64,000 nucleotides of DNA from Arthrobacter oryzae (GTDB taxonomy: Bacteria > Actinomycetota > Actinomycetes > Actinomycetales > Micrococcaceae), in contig NZ_RBIR01000002.1 of assembly GCF_003634095.1 (NCBI RefSeq), positions 62,001 to 126,000 on the forward strand, read 5' to 3'. Below the pieces are notes generated by a model, which was not told where the DNA came from, ran no database searches, and saw only the letters and a list, made by a program, of their open reading frames with translations. Shown here one piece after another: positions 26,718 to 42,872 of this stretch. Made by a program: the position numbers and the translations under genes. The stretch's first letter is position 1; each line of letters begins with the position of its first letter.

Positions 26718-27709
26718 GAGGCGGCGACTTTGACCATCTGCCCGGTGCGCGCGGACTCGAGCACGGCCTCGGCGACGGCAAGCGTGTCCAGGCCTTCGCG
26801 CATGGTCACGACGTCGTTCCGCAGTCCCAGGACTGCGTCACGGAAGGCCTCGTGCTCGGTGCGCAGCGGTTCTGGTTTGGCGATGGCAAGCCGGGTCATG
26901 TTGCCCTCGGAGACACCCCGGAAGGCTGCCATGGAATCCCACTCGGTGGCAACGGTGCCGTTTTCGAAGAACGTCAGGTCCGCGGTGACCGTGTCGGCCA
27001 CGAAGGCGCCCTTTTCGCCGGTGACGATGGTCAGGCGCTCCTTCATGGGAGAGAGCCAGTTCACCAGGTGGTTGGTGATGACGCCGCTTTCCAGCTGCCC
27101 GGTCGCCGCAACCATGTCTTCATGCGGACGGCCGCTGCGCGTGGTGACGTGGGCAAAGATCGAATCGAAGCGGCTCTGGGCCAGCCATGCGGTCAGGTCG
27201 ATATCGTGCGTGCCGAGGTCCTTGACGACACCGACGTCGGCGATGCGCGACGGGAAGGGACCCTGCCGGCGGGTGGCAATCTGGTAAACCTCGCCGAGTT
27301 CGCCCGCTTCAATCCGCTTCCGCAGGGACTGCAGGGCCGGATTGAAACGCTCGATGTGGCCCACGGCCCCGACGAGGTTCTTGGCGGCAAACGCATCCAC
27401 GAGCCGCTGGCCTGCGGGGGCGCTTGCGGCAATCGGCTTCTCCACGAGGGTGTGGATGCCGGCTTCGGCCAGGGCCAGACCGACTTCCTCATGCATCCCC
27501 GTGGGGACGGCCGCGACCGCCATGTCCAGGCCCTGGGCGATCAGTTCCTCCACCGAGGACAGCACCGTCAGTCCACCGGCCACGCCGTGCGGATCGCCAA
27601 AGGCGTCCGCCACGGCCACCAGATCGACGCCGGGCAATTCGCGAAGGACCCGGGCGTGGTGCCGGCCCATCATCCCCAGCCCGATTAGGCCAACGCGCAG
27701 ATTCGCCAT
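26714..27709 (-). CDS. wbpB: Gfo/Idh/MocA dehydrogenase, UDP-GlcNAcA 3-dehydrogenase type
   Basis: This 331-residue NAD-dependent oxidoreductase probably oxidises C3 of UDP-GlcNAc-uronic acid, as WbpB/WlbA do. The Rossmann motif GLIGLGMMG is at residues 7-15, the EKP motif (Lys91) marks the Gfo/Idh/MocA family, GHIERFNPA follows, and DLGTHDIDL contains the catalytic-type His168. It is encoded between the aminotransferase and the GT4 genes. I chose the ATG at 27709, one base after the aminotransferase stop; a GTG at 27718 inside that gene is the alternative. The family has many members, so substrate assignment depends on the neighbouring genes. Confidence 0.85.
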   Translation of the reverse strand: MANLRVGLIGLGMMGRHHARVLRELPGVDLVAVADAFGDPHGVAGGLTVLSSVEELIAQGLDMAVAAVPTGMHEEVGLALAEAGIHTLVEKPIAASAPAGQRLVDAFAAKNLVGAVGHIERFNPALQSLRKRIEAGELGEVYQIATRRQGPFPSRIADVGVVKDLGTHDIDLTAWLAQSRFDSIFAHVTTRSGRPHEDMVAATGQLESGVITNHLVNWLSPMKERLTIVTGEKGAFVADTVTADLTFFENGTVATEWDSMAAFRGVSEGNMTRLAIAKPEPLRTEHEAFRDAVLGLRNDVVTMREGLDTLAVAEAVLESARTGQMVKVAAS

Positions 27710-27710
27710 C

Positions 27711-28802
27711 TCAGGCACCGGCCTTGGCCACGGCGTTGACAGCAGCCACGATCCGCTCGAGGTCGTCCTGGCTCAGGGACGGGTGAACCGGCAGGGAGAG
27801 CACTTCCTTGGCGGCCGTCTCCGTGTTGGGCAGGTCTTCCGTCCGGTTGAAGGACGGAAGCCTGTGGTTCGGGACCGGGTAGTACACACCGGTTCCGATG
27901 TTGTACTCCTCCCGCAGTGCCTTGGCCAGCCCGTCGCGGTCCTCGGGGACCCGGATGGTGTACTGGTGGTAGACGTGGCCGGCGCCCGCCTTGACCGCCG
28001 GGGTGCCGACGTTCTCGAGGTTGGCGTCGAGGAATGCGGCGTTCTGCTGCCGCTGCGCGGTCCAGCCGAGCACCTTGGTGAGCTGGACGCGGCCGATGGC
28101 GGCGTGCAGGTCGGTCATGCGGGCGTTGAAGCCGACGATTTCGTTCTGGTACTGCTTTTCCATGCCCTGGTTGCGCAGCAGCCGAAGCTTGTGCTCGACG
28201 TCGGCGTCCGACGTCGTTACCATGCCGCCCTCGCCGGAGGTCATGTTTTTCGTCGGGTACAGGCTGAACATGGCGAAGGTGCCGAAGCTGCCGACCTTTT
28301 TCCCGTTGAAGCTTGCACCGTGTGCTTGGGCTGCGTCCTCGTAGAGGTCGATGCCCCGCTCGGCGGCAAGCCGGCCGAGGCCCTCGACGTCGAAGGGGTG
28401 GCCGTACAGGTGGACCGGCATGATGCCCTTGGTCTTCTCCGTGACCAGCGACGCGACGTGAGCCGTGTCCAGGGTGTAGTGCTCCAGCTCGATGTCGGCG
28501 AAGACCGGAGTCGCACCGGTCAGTGCCACCGCGTTGCCGGTGGCGGCAAAGGTGAAGGACGGCACGATCACTTCGTCGCCGGGACCGACGCCGGCGGCGA
28601 GGAGACCCAGGTGGAGGCCGGAGGTGCCGGAGTTCACGGCGACGGCCGCGCGGCCGTCGACGAGCACCGAAGAGAACTCGGTTTCGAAGTCGGCTACCTG
28701 CTTGCCTTGGGCCAGCATTCCGGAGGCGAGTACGGCATCTACAGCCGCCCGCTCTTCATCGCCGATGATCGGCTTTGCTGCGGGGATAAAGTCCAGGCTC
28801 AT
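27711..28802 (-). CDS. wbpE: DegT/DnrJ/EryC1/StrS sugar aminotransferase, WbpE type
   Basis: This 363-residue PLP enzyme would convert the 3-keto intermediate into the 3-amino sugar. Motifs include NSGTSGLHLGL (residues 57-67), PSFTFAATGNAV, VHLYGHPFD, the cofactor-binding EDAAQAHGA and the Schiff-base lysine Lys185 in SLYPTKNMTSGEGG. GVYYPVPNHRLP near the end is typical of the WbpE/WlbC branch acting on UDP-2-acetamido uronic acids. It overlaps the acetyltransferase gene by four bases (ATGA) and precedes the dehydrogenase gene by one base, so the three are translationally linked. Confidence 0.9.
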   Translation of the reverse strand: MSLDFIPAAKPIIGDEERAAVDAVLASGMLAQGKQVADFETEFSSVLVDGRAAVAVNSGTSGLHLGLLAAGVGPGDEVIVPSFTFAATGNAVALTGATPVFADIELEHYTLDTAHVASLVTEKTKGIMPVHLYGHPFDVEGLGRLAAERGIDLYEDAAQAHGASFNGKKVGSFGTFAMFSLYPTKNMTSGEGGMVTTSDADVEHKLRLLRNQGMEKQYQNEIVGFNARMTDLHAAIGRVQLTKVLGWTAQRQQNAAFLDANLENVGTPAVKAGAGHVYHQYTIRVPEDRDGLAKALREEYNIGTGVYYPVPNHRLPSFNRTEDLPNTETAAKEVLSLPVHPSLSQDDLERIVAAVNAVAKAGA

Positions 28803-29395
28803 GCGTTGTCCTCTGCCTCTTTCAGGAAGTTTTCTTCTTCAACATATTTGGCGCCGGTCTCGGGGCACACCCAGAACCCGTCCGCTTCGCGCAGCGGGAA
28901 GCCGGCCTTTCCGACCCAACCAAGCCGTTTGGCCGGCACCCCGGCCATCAGGGCGAAGGCGGGTACGTCCTTCGTGACGACGGCGCCCGCGGCGATGGTC
29001 GCCCAACGGCCGATCGTCACCGGCGCCACGCAGACCGCTCGAGCGCCGATGGACGCTCCGTCCTCGATGGTGACGCCCACCGGGGTCCAGTCGTGCGCGC
29101 TCTTCAATGACCCATCGGGACTGACCGAGCGGGGGTAGGTGTCATTCGTGAGGACCACCGCGGGTCCGATGAAGACGCCCTTTCCCAGCTTCGCGGGCTC
29201 GTAAACCAGCGCGTAGTTCTGGATCTTGGTGTTGTCGCCAATGTGGACGCCGGTGCCGACGTAGGCGCCGCGGCCGACGATGCAGTTCTCTCCGAGGATG
29301 GCGTCCTCGCGCACTTGGGCCAGATGCCAGATCTTGGTTCCGGCGCCCAGCACCGCGCGGTCCGAAACGTCGGCGCTCGGGGCAATGTTATTCAT
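28799..29395 (-). CDS. wbpD: Left-handed beta-helix N-acetyltransferase, WbpD type
   Basis: This 198-residue hexapeptide-repeat acetyltransferase probably acetylates the 3-amino group of the UDP-sugar. The hexapeptide coil runs over residues 5-150 with ILGENCIVGRGAYVGTGVHIGDNTKIQNYALVY-type repeats, the LTNDTYPRS loop that holds the catalytic Asn/Asp/Tyr area, and a final TIAAGAVVTKDVPAFALMAGVPAK cap. The tail (GFWVCPETGAKYVEEE) resembles the C-terminal extension of WbpD/WlbB. The ATG lies 48 bases after the WbpA-type gene. Context places it as the fourth step of UDP-ManNAc3NAcA synthesis. Confidence 0.88.
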   Translation of the reverse strand: MNNIAPSADVSDRAVLGAGTKIWHLAQVREDAILGENCIVGRGAYVGTGVHIGDNTKIQNYALVYEPAKLGKGVFIGPAVVLTNDTYPRSVSPDGSLKSAHDWTPVGVTIEDGASIGARAVCVAPVTIGRWATIAAGAVVTKDVPAFALMAGVPAKRLGWVGKAGFPLREADGFWVCPETGAKYVEEENFLKEAEDNA

Positions 29396-29443
29396 CGTGG
29401 ATCTCCTGTCAAAGGGAAGAATCGATCGGCGAAGTTGCCGAGG

Positions 29444-30733
29444 TCATGCCTTGCCGATGACGCGGTATTGGACGCCGTCCCACGCCTCGGGGCTGCTTAC
29501 CCGGCGGCCGTCAATGAACACCCGGACGCCTGGGAGGTCCTGCGGACCCAGCGTGCGGTATTCGGCATGGTCTGCCTGGACCACGGCCGCGTCCGCCGGT
29601 TCCCCCAGGTGGTAGGGCTGGAAGCCCAGCTTCTGGAGTTCCTCGTCGGTGTAGAGCGGGTCGTGGACGAACGTGTCGGCGCCGCGCAGTTCAAGTGCCT
29701 TGACGGCATCGAAGACGCCGGAGAACGCCGTCTCCTTGACGCCGCCGCGGTACGCCGCGCCGAGTACCACCACGCGGGCGCCGGTCAGGTCGCCGTAGGC
29801 TCCCTCAAGCAGTCCGATGGTGTAGGCCGGCATATCGGCGTTGGCGGCGCGGGCTGCGCGCACCACGGTGGCCTCCGGATCGTTCCAGAGGTACAGCCGG
29901 GGATACACGGGGATGCAGTGTCCGCCGACGGCGATTCCCGGTGTGTGGATGTGGCTGTAGGGCTGGGAGTTGGCGGCCTCGATGACCTGGTAAATGTCGA
30001 TGCCTGCCGTGGCGGCATAGCGGGCAAACTGGTTGGCAAGTCCAATGTTGACGTCGCGGTAGGTGGTTTCCGCCAGTTTCGCCATTTCCGATGCTTCGGC
30101 GGAGCCCAGGTCCCAGACGCCATTCGGGCGGGCCAGATCCGTGCGTTCGTCGAAGTCCAGCACAGCCTGATAGAACTCGACTGCTTTGGCTGCACCTTCA
30201 GCAGACAGGCCGCCCACCAGCTTGGGGTACTTGCGCAGGTCCTCGAACACGCGGCCGGTGAGCACGCGCTCCGGCGAGAACACAAGGTGGAAGTCCTGTC
30301 CCTCGACCAGTCCGGAGGCCGATTCCAGGGCCGGCTTCCACCGGGTCCGGGTGGTGCCGACCGGAAGGGTGGTCTCGTAGGACACGAGGGTGCCCGGCGT
30401 CAGGTGCTTGGCCAGTTCGGCGGTCGCCGCGTCCATCCAGCCGAAATCAGGATTCGCTTCGGCGTCGACAAACAGCGGAACGACGAGAACGACCACGTCG
30501 GCGTCCGGGACGGCATCCGCGTAGTCGGTCGTCGCCCGGAGCTTCCCGGCCGGCACCAGTTCGGAGAGTTTTTCCTGCAACCGGGCTTCGCCGGGAAATG
30601 GCTCCGTTCCGGCGTTGATGAGGTCGACAACCTGCCGGTTAACGTCGACGCCGACGACGTCATGACCCTTGGATGCAAACTGGACGGCCAAGGGCAGGCC
30701 GATCTTACCCAACGCAATTACAGCAATCTTCAC
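29444..30733 (-). CDS. wbpA: UDP-N-acetylglucosamine 6-dehydrogenase, WbpA/WecC family
   Basis: This 429-residue NAD-dependent UDP-sugar dehydrogenase oxidises C6 to the uronic acid. It has the Rossmann start MKIAVIALGKIGLPLAVQ (first glycine of GxGxxG replaced by Ala), SYETTLPVGTTRT, FSPERVLTGR, the catalytic Cys273 in GGHCIPVYP, and the C-terminal UDP-binding domain VLGAAYRGGVKET. It is the first gene of a five-gene operon and opens with a GTG preceded by AAAGG. WecC (UDP-ManNAc dehydrogenase) is a close alternative. The presence of WbpB, WbpD and WbpE types downstream favours UDP-GlcNAc as substrate. Confidence 0.88.
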   Translation of the reverse strand: MKIAVIALGKIGLPLAVQFASKGHDVVGVDVNRQVVDLINAGTEPFPGEARLQEKLSELVPAGKLRATTDYADAVPDADVVVLVVPLFVDAEANPDFGWMDAATAELAKHLTPGTLVSYETTLPVGTTRTRWKPALESASGLVEGQDFHLVFSPERVLTGRVFEDLRKYPKLVGGLSAEGAAKAVEFYQAVLDFDERTDLARPNGVWDLGSAEASEMAKLAETTYRDVNIGLANQFARYAATAGIDIYQVIEAANSQPYSHIHTPGIAVGGHCIPVYPRLYLWNDPEATVVRAARAANADMPAYTIGLLEGAYGDLTGARVVVLGAAYRGGVKETAFSGVFDAVKALELRGADTFVHDPLYTDEELQKLGFQPYHLGEPADAAVVQADHAEYRTLGPQDLPGVRVFIDGRRVSSPEAWDGVQYRVIGKA

Positions 30734-30832
30734 GATTTTCGTGCCTTTTCTCTCATGCCTGGCGGCGGGGCCGAAGGACCAGCCTCCACCCTAGCGGCTG
30801 CCGCGCCGCGACGGCGCAGCGGGGTTTGCCGA

Positions 30833-31558
30833 CTAGCTGCGGAGCCTGCTTACCGCCTCGCTGATCGGCCCATCAAACATTACATTTCCGTGTTCAAGCA
30901 GGACGCCGCGGTCACAGATCCGGGACACCAGGTCCAGGTCGTGGCTGACGACGACGAGGGTCTTGCCGCGCTCGGCCAGCTCCTGGATCTTGGCGATGCA
31001 CTTGCGCTGGAACGGTTCATCCCCCACCGCAAGGATTTCGTCGATCAGGAAGACCTCGGGATCCGTGTGGACGGCCACGGAAAAAGCCAGGCGCAGGTAC
31101 ATCCCGGAGGAATAGAACTTGACCTCCGTGTCGATGAATTCACCGATTTCGGAGAACGCCACGATCGCGTCGAACCGCTCGTTGATCTGTTTCTCCGTCA
31201 TCCCCAGGATCGCTCCATTGAGGTACACGTTGTCCCGTCCGGACAGGTCCGGATGAAAGCCCGCTCCGACCTCGATCAGGCCGGCCACACGGCCGCGGGT
31301 GTACACACTGCCGGAATCCGGGAGCATGACGCCGGAGATGTGCTTCAACAGGGTGGATTTTCCGGATCCGTTGAGGCCCAGCAGCGCCACGGTCTCCCCC
31401 GTTTCCACCATGAGGGAGACGTCCTTCAGGGCGTGGAACTTCTTGGACAGATCACCCTTGCGGCCCTTCGCCAGCCACACAACCGCCTCCTTGATGGAAC
31501 GGGTGTGGCGAAGCACGAACTCTTTGCTGACATTGGAAACTTCGATCGCGTTTGCCAT
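30833..31558 (-). CDS. wzt: ABC-2 polysaccharide exporter ATPase (Wzt/RfbE type)
   Basis: This 241-residue cytoplasmic ATPase drives export of a lipid-linked polysaccharide with the permease encoded just upstream. Walker A is GLNGSGKS at residues 61-68, the Wzt/TagH-type GLIEVGAGFHPDLSGRDNVYLNG follows the Q-loop region, the signature is YSSGMYLRLAF from residue 149, and Walker B is VFLIDEILAVGD. It lacks the C-terminal carbohydrate-binding domain of O9a-type Wzt, like mycobacterial RfbE (Rv3781), which works in galactan export. It starts directly beside the permease stop and is the last gene of glf-glfT2-wzm-wzt. Confidence 0.9.
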   Translation of the reverse strand: MANAIEVSNVSKEFVLRHTRSIKEAVVWLAKGRKGDLSKKFHALKDVSLMVETGETVALLGLNGSGKSTLLKHISGVMLPDSGSVYTRGRVAGLIEVGAGFHPDLSGRDNVYLNGAILGMTEKQINERFDAIVAFSEIGEFIDTEVKFYSSGMYLRLAFSVAVHTDPEVFLIDEILAVGDEPFQRKCIAKIQELAERGKTLVVVSHDLDLVSRICDRGVLLEHGNVMFDGPISEAVSRLRS

Positions 31559-32440
31559 TTACAGCTCCTGAGCGAAGCGGCCCTCGAGCCGCCGGAAAGT
31601 CAGCTGTCCCAGCGCCAGGACCACGAGCGAAATGACGAGGCCGATCGGCAACCAGAGGCTGAAGAGGTTCGGGGGCATCGCGGCGGAGCCGTCCGTTGTG
31701 GGGTACCAGAACGCGTAGTGGAACAATTCGACGCCCACCGTGATGGGGTTGGCCTGGTAGATGGCGAAGACCACCGGGCCCAGCTTGGCCTGCACCATCG
31801 TCCAGGAGTACATGACAGGCGATGCCCAGGTGGCCACCATCAACAGCATGTCAACGAGGTTTTCCGAATCCCGGAAATACACGTTGGCGGCGCCGAAAAG
31901 CAGTCCGAGCCCGGTGGCCAGGAAGCCCACAATGGCGAATCCGCCGACCGCCGCCAATAGCTGGAAGACGTCCGGATGCCACCCCGCAACGAGGCAACCG
32001 ATCAGGAGGACTACGAGCTGGGGGAAGAAGTGGACCGCCGACACCCAGACCGATGCCACCGGAAACAGCTCCCGGGGAAGGTAGATCTTCTTGATCAGGT
32101 TGCCGTTATTCACGATCGACCGTGCCGAGTTCCCGAGCGCCTCGGAGAAGAAGTTGATCAGCACGATTCCGGAGAAGAGATACACGGCATAGTTCGAGAG
32201 GCCGTCCGGGTTGCGTGCACTGCGCTCAAGGCCCAGGAAGACGCCCAAAGCCACGTAGAACACGAGAAACTGCACGGCGGGCTTCACGTAGGACCAGAGC
32301 AGGCCCAGTACCGAGCCCCGGTAGCGGACTTTCAGTTCCTTGCGTACCAGAAGCTTAAGCAGAAAGCTGGACTGGCGCAGATCCCGAAATCCACCGCCGA
32401 GGCCCGGACGGGTCAATTCGCCGGAAATCGTGGTTGTCAC
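31559..32440 (-). CDS. wzm: ABC-2 polysaccharide exporter permease (Wzm/RfbD type)
   Basis: This 293-residue ABC-2 permease has a cytoplasmic amphipathic N-terminus (LRQSSFLLKLLVRKELKVRYRGS), six membrane helices between about residues 50 and 285, and the conserved LGLLWSYVKPAVQFLVFYVALG of the first helix. It forms the channel through which an undecaprenyl-linked chain leaves the cytoplasm. The closest functional comparison is the mycobacterial galactan exporter Rv3783. The GTG start lies one base after the glfT2 stop, and the stop codon abuts the wzt start, so the genes are tightly coupled. Confidence 0.9.
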   Translation of the reverse strand: MTTTISGELTRPGLGGGFRDLRQSSFLLKLLVRKELKVRYRGSVLGLLWSYVKPAVQFLVFYVALGVFLGLERSARNPDGLSNYAVYLFSGIVLINFFSEALGNSARSIVNNGNLIKKIYLPRELFPVASVWVSAVHFFPQLVVLLIGCLVAGWHPDVFQLLAAVGGFAIVGFLATGLGLLFGAANVYFRDSENLVDMLLMVATWASPVMYSWTMVQAKLGPVVFAIYQANPITVGVELFHYAFWYPTTDGSAAMPPNLFSLWLPIGLVISLVVLALGQLTFRRLEGRFAQEL

Positions 32441-32441
32441 G

Positions 32442-40230
<7,789 letters not shown>

Positions 40231-40869
40231 GGCGAACGCAATGACCCGCTTGTCGAACAGGAGCACAATCGTAAGCACAGCCGGGACCAGCATGGCCAGG
40301 CCGGCCAGCGGATAACCGCCGGTCAGGGTGGGGAAGCCAATGGTCAGCACGAAGAGCTGGGTCACCAGCGCCCCGGCACGCGGCCACCGGAAGCCGCGCA
40401 GGAGGAAACGGGCGACGGCGAAGAGCCATGCGGAGAACGCCAGCAGGAGGCCCAGCGTAAAGACGGCACCCCAGAAGGAGGCGACCGGCGCGCCGCTCAG
40501 GAGCTGGGTCCCGTACCAGGCGGCAGCCAAGAGCAGCGCCGCCGCCTCAAGCGCAACGACGACGGCGATGACAACGACTGCCCTGGGCCGGACCGCGGGC
40601 CCGGCGGGGCCCCCGTCCGCACCCGGAAGCGGGTGTTGACCGGGACGCTGACTGGAGTTTTCGCGGGGGTTGCCGCGGGGATCCTCGCTGGGATCTTCAG
40701 GGTTCACAGGGGGCCTTGACACACTGGCACACTACCGGACATAGTCGTTTAGATGTGAGGACGCCGCCACCGTATGTGATGCATCGCTCACGGTCTCTAG
40801 GCATTTCGGCCTCTATTACCCCTTGTTTACACAGCGTTAACATGACACGCTTAATCCAGACGACCGAGG

Positions 40870-40890
40870 GGGCCCATTGGGCCCTTTTCT
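40870..40890 (+). terminator. Terminator-like hairpin in the whiB1 leader
   Basis: GGGCCC-ATT-GGGCCC is followed directly by TTTTCTT, which has the form of an intrinsic terminator. It lies about 70 bp upstream of the whiB1 start and downstream of a possible -10 box TAACAT (40838-40843), so it could attenuate transcription into whiB1. No upstream gene on this strand needs a terminator here. Confidence 0.5.
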
Positions 40891-40902
40891 TATGGAGCCT
40901 CT

Positions 40903-40918
40903 AGTGAATAATTTCACA
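40903..40918. promoter_or_regulatory. CRP-type palindrome upstream of whiB1
   Basis: AGTGAATAATTTCACA matches the CRP-family consensus TGTGA-N6-TCACA in every position except the first. It is centred about 50 bp before the whiB1 ATG. Mycobacterial whiB1 is known to be controlled by the CRP homologue Rv3676, so a similar regulator is likely here. The site also overlaps TAATTT, a possible -10 box. Confidence 0.6.
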
Positions 40919-40960
40919 AAGGCATTTAACGATTTCCCAGGAATGGAGTGACTGATCAGC

Positions 40961-41209
40961 ATGGATTGGCGTAACCGCGCAGCCTGCCTTGACAAGGACC
41001 CGGAGCTGTTCTTCCCCGTTGGAAACACCGGCCCTGCCCTCCTGCAGATCGAGGAAGCGAAAAGCGTCTGCCGGCGCTGCCCCGTTGTTGACACCTGCCT
41101 GCAGTGGGCTCTGGAATCCGGCCAGGACGCCGGAGTCTGGGGCGGCATGAGCGAGGACGAGCGCCGCGCCCTGAAACGCCGCGCCGCACGGGCCCGTCGC
41201 GCTTCCTGA
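40961..41209 (+). CDS. whiB1: WhiB-family iron-sulfur regulator WhiB1
   Basis: This 82-residue DNA-binding protein carries a [4Fe-4S] cluster bound by four cysteines, Cys9, Cys37, Cys40 and Cys46. The N-terminal DWRNRAACLDKDPELFFPVGN, the GVWGGMSEDERRALKRR turn and the basic tail agree closely with mycobacterial WhiB1 and Streptomyces WblE. WhiB1 is essential in mycobacteria, its cluster reacts with nitric oxide, and it binds the primary sigma factor. The ATG has GGAG about 12 bases upstream, a loose spacing. The leader contains a terminator-like hairpin and a CRP-type site. It is convergent with the histidine kinase gene, as in mycobacteria (Rv3219 and Rv3220c). Confidence 0.95.
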   Translation: MDWRNRAACLDKDPELFFPVGNTGPALLQIEEAKSVCRRCPVVDTCLQWALESGQDAGVWGGMSEDERRALKRRAARARRAS

Positions 41210-41249
41210 CCCGCTGCCGGAACGCCGGCAACTACCGCAATACCTGCAG

Positions 41250-41283
41250 CTGTGGCCGCGGACCGTCTGGTCCGCGGCCACAG
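41250..41283. terminator. Bidirectional terminator-like hairpin
   Basis: A perfect 15-bp inverted repeat (CTGTGGCCGCGGACC and its complement) with the 4-nt loop GTCT lies between convergent whiB1 and pdtaS. Confidence 0.75.
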
Positions 41284-41367
41284 CCGCTTAAGCGCCCAGC
41301 CGCCCGGCCGCCCGCCGGACCGGTGGGCCGCAGGGCTGCCGGTAGGCCGGCCCGCGCCGGGCGGCAT

Positions 41368-42837
41368 TCACTTCGTTGTCAGGCTCAGGACAATCTGAAC
41401 CGCGGTTCCCCCGCCGTCCCTGGCCTGCCAGTGGATCGTGCCGCCCAGTTCGCTCATCACCAGCGTGCGGACGATCTGCAGGCCGAGGCCTTCCACGTAC
41501 GGCGTATCCGGCAGCCCGACGCCGTCGTCCTCCACCGTCACGGTGAGCAGTTCGTCCCCGTTTTCGGTCTCCGAACGGTCGGCGAGCAACCAGACCGTGC
41601 CGGTCCGGCCCTCCAGCCCGTGTTCGACGGCGTTCGTGACCAGCTCGTTGATGACGAGGGCCAACGGCGTGGCGAAGTCGCTCGGCAGATCGCCGAACAG
41701 CCCGGAACGCTGCGTCTTGACCTGCTGCGAGGGCGAGGCGACCTCGGCCGACAGGCGGAACTGCCGCCCGATGAGCTCGTCAAAGTCAACACTCTGAGTG
41801 AGCCCCTGCGAGAGTGTCTCGTGGACCAGGGCAATCGTGGCCACCCGCCGCATGGCCTGCTCGAGTCCCTGTTTGGCCTCGTCGCTGACCATGCGCCGCG
41901 ACTGCATCCGAAGGAGCGCCGCGACGGTTTGCAGGTTGTTCTTCACCCGGTGATGGATCTCGCGGATGGTGGCGTCCTTGGTGACCAGTTCCATCTCCCG
42001 GCGGCGCAGCTCCGAGACGTCGCGGCACAGGACCAGCGCGCCGAACCGCTGCTGTTCGTCGCGCAACGGGATCGCCCGCAGCGACAGGCTCACGCCCCGG
42101 GATTCGATTTCGCTGCGCCACGGCATCCGGCCCGTGACGACGAGCGGGAGCGTCTCATCAACCAGGCGCCTGTCCTTCAGGAGTCCGGCGGTCACCTCGG
42201 CCAGCGACCGGCCCTCGAGGGACTCGCCGTCGCCGAGGCGGCGGAACGCGGAGACCCCGTTGGGGCTGGCGTACTGGACGATCCCCTCGGCGTCGAGCCT
42301 GATCAGGCCGTCGCCCACACGCGGCGCGCCCCGGCGCGAGCCTGTGGGCGATGCGAAGTCCGGCCACAGGCCCAGGGTTCCCATGCGCAGCAGATCATAG
42401 GCGCATTGGCGGTAAGTGAGCTCGAGCCGCGAGGGCATCCTTGAACTGGACAGGTCCATGTGGGAGGTCACGATGGCCAGGGTGCGGCCGTTACGGACCA
42501 TCGGCACCGCCTCGACCCGCAGGGCCATGTCGCTGCTCCAGTTGGTCTCGTTGGAGCGCTCAATCGCCCGGCTCTCCCAGGCCTTGTCGACCAGCGGCTG
42601 GAGGTCCGACCTGATCCCCTCCCCCACGAAGTCGGCGTGGAACACCGTGTGCGTGGTGGAGGGGCGGACGTGGGCGAGCGCCACGTAGCCGAGCTCGGGA
42701 TGCGGAAACCACAGCGCCAGGTCGGCGAACGCGAGGTCGGCGACCATCTGCCAGTCGCCGACCAGGAGGTGCAGCCACTCGGCATCCCCCGGGCCAAAAT
42801 CAGCATGCTCCCTGATAGGGTCCGTAAAGATTGCCAC
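41368..42837 (-). CDS. pdtaS: PdtaS-like cytosolic sensor histidine kinase
   Basis: This 489-residue kinase has an N-terminal GAF-like domain (about 1-150), a PAS domain (about 175-285), a HisKA_2 dimerisation domain with the phosphoacceptor in REIHHRVKNNLQTVAALL (about residue 294), and an HATPase domain with INELVTNAVEHG and DDGVGLP. No membrane helix is present. In mycobacteria PdtaS (Rv3220c, 501 residues) phosphorylates PdtaR, an ANTAR-type antiterminator, in response to copper, nitric oxide or nutrient signals. No PdtaR gene lies in the window. The GTG start has GGAGG four bases upstream. The convergent whiB1 gene gives the same pairing as in mycobacteria. Confidence 0.9.
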   Translation of the reverse strand: MAIFTDPIREHADFGPGDAEWLHLLVGDWQMVADLAFADLALWFPHPELGYVALAHVRPSTTHTVFHADFVGEGIRSDLQPLVDKAWESRAIERSNETNWSSDMALRVEAVPMVRNGRTLAIVTSHMDLSSSRMPSRLELTYRQCAYDLLRMGTLGLWPDFASPTGSRRGAPRVGDGLIRLDAEGIVQYASPNGVSAFRRLGDGESLEGRSLAEVTAGLLKDRRLVDETLPLVVTGRMPWRSEIESRGVSLSLRAIPLRDEQQRFGALVLCRDVSELRRREMELVTKDATIREIHHRVKNNLQTVAALLRMQSRRMVSDEAKQGLEQAMRRVATIALVHETLSQGLTQSVDFDELIGRQFRLSAEVASPSQQVKTQRSGLFGDLPSDFATPLALVINELVTNAVEHGLEGRTGTVWLLADRSETENGDELLTVTVEDDGVGLPDTPYVEGLGLQIVRTLVMSELGGTIHWQARDGGGTAVQIVLSLTTK

Positions 42838-42872
42838 AGCACCTCCATTTGCGACACCGCGGGCAGCTGCCC

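Noticed and set aside
29243..31960. 905-codon open frame on the plus strand across wbpD, wbpA, wzt and wzm
   Set aside because: It crosses several well-supported minus-strand genes and gives a protein without family features.
40776..40791. GTGATGCATCGCTCAC as a second CRP-type site upstream of whiB1
   Set aside because: The half-sites GTGA and TCAC are eight bases apart, not six, so it does not fit the CRP-family spacing.
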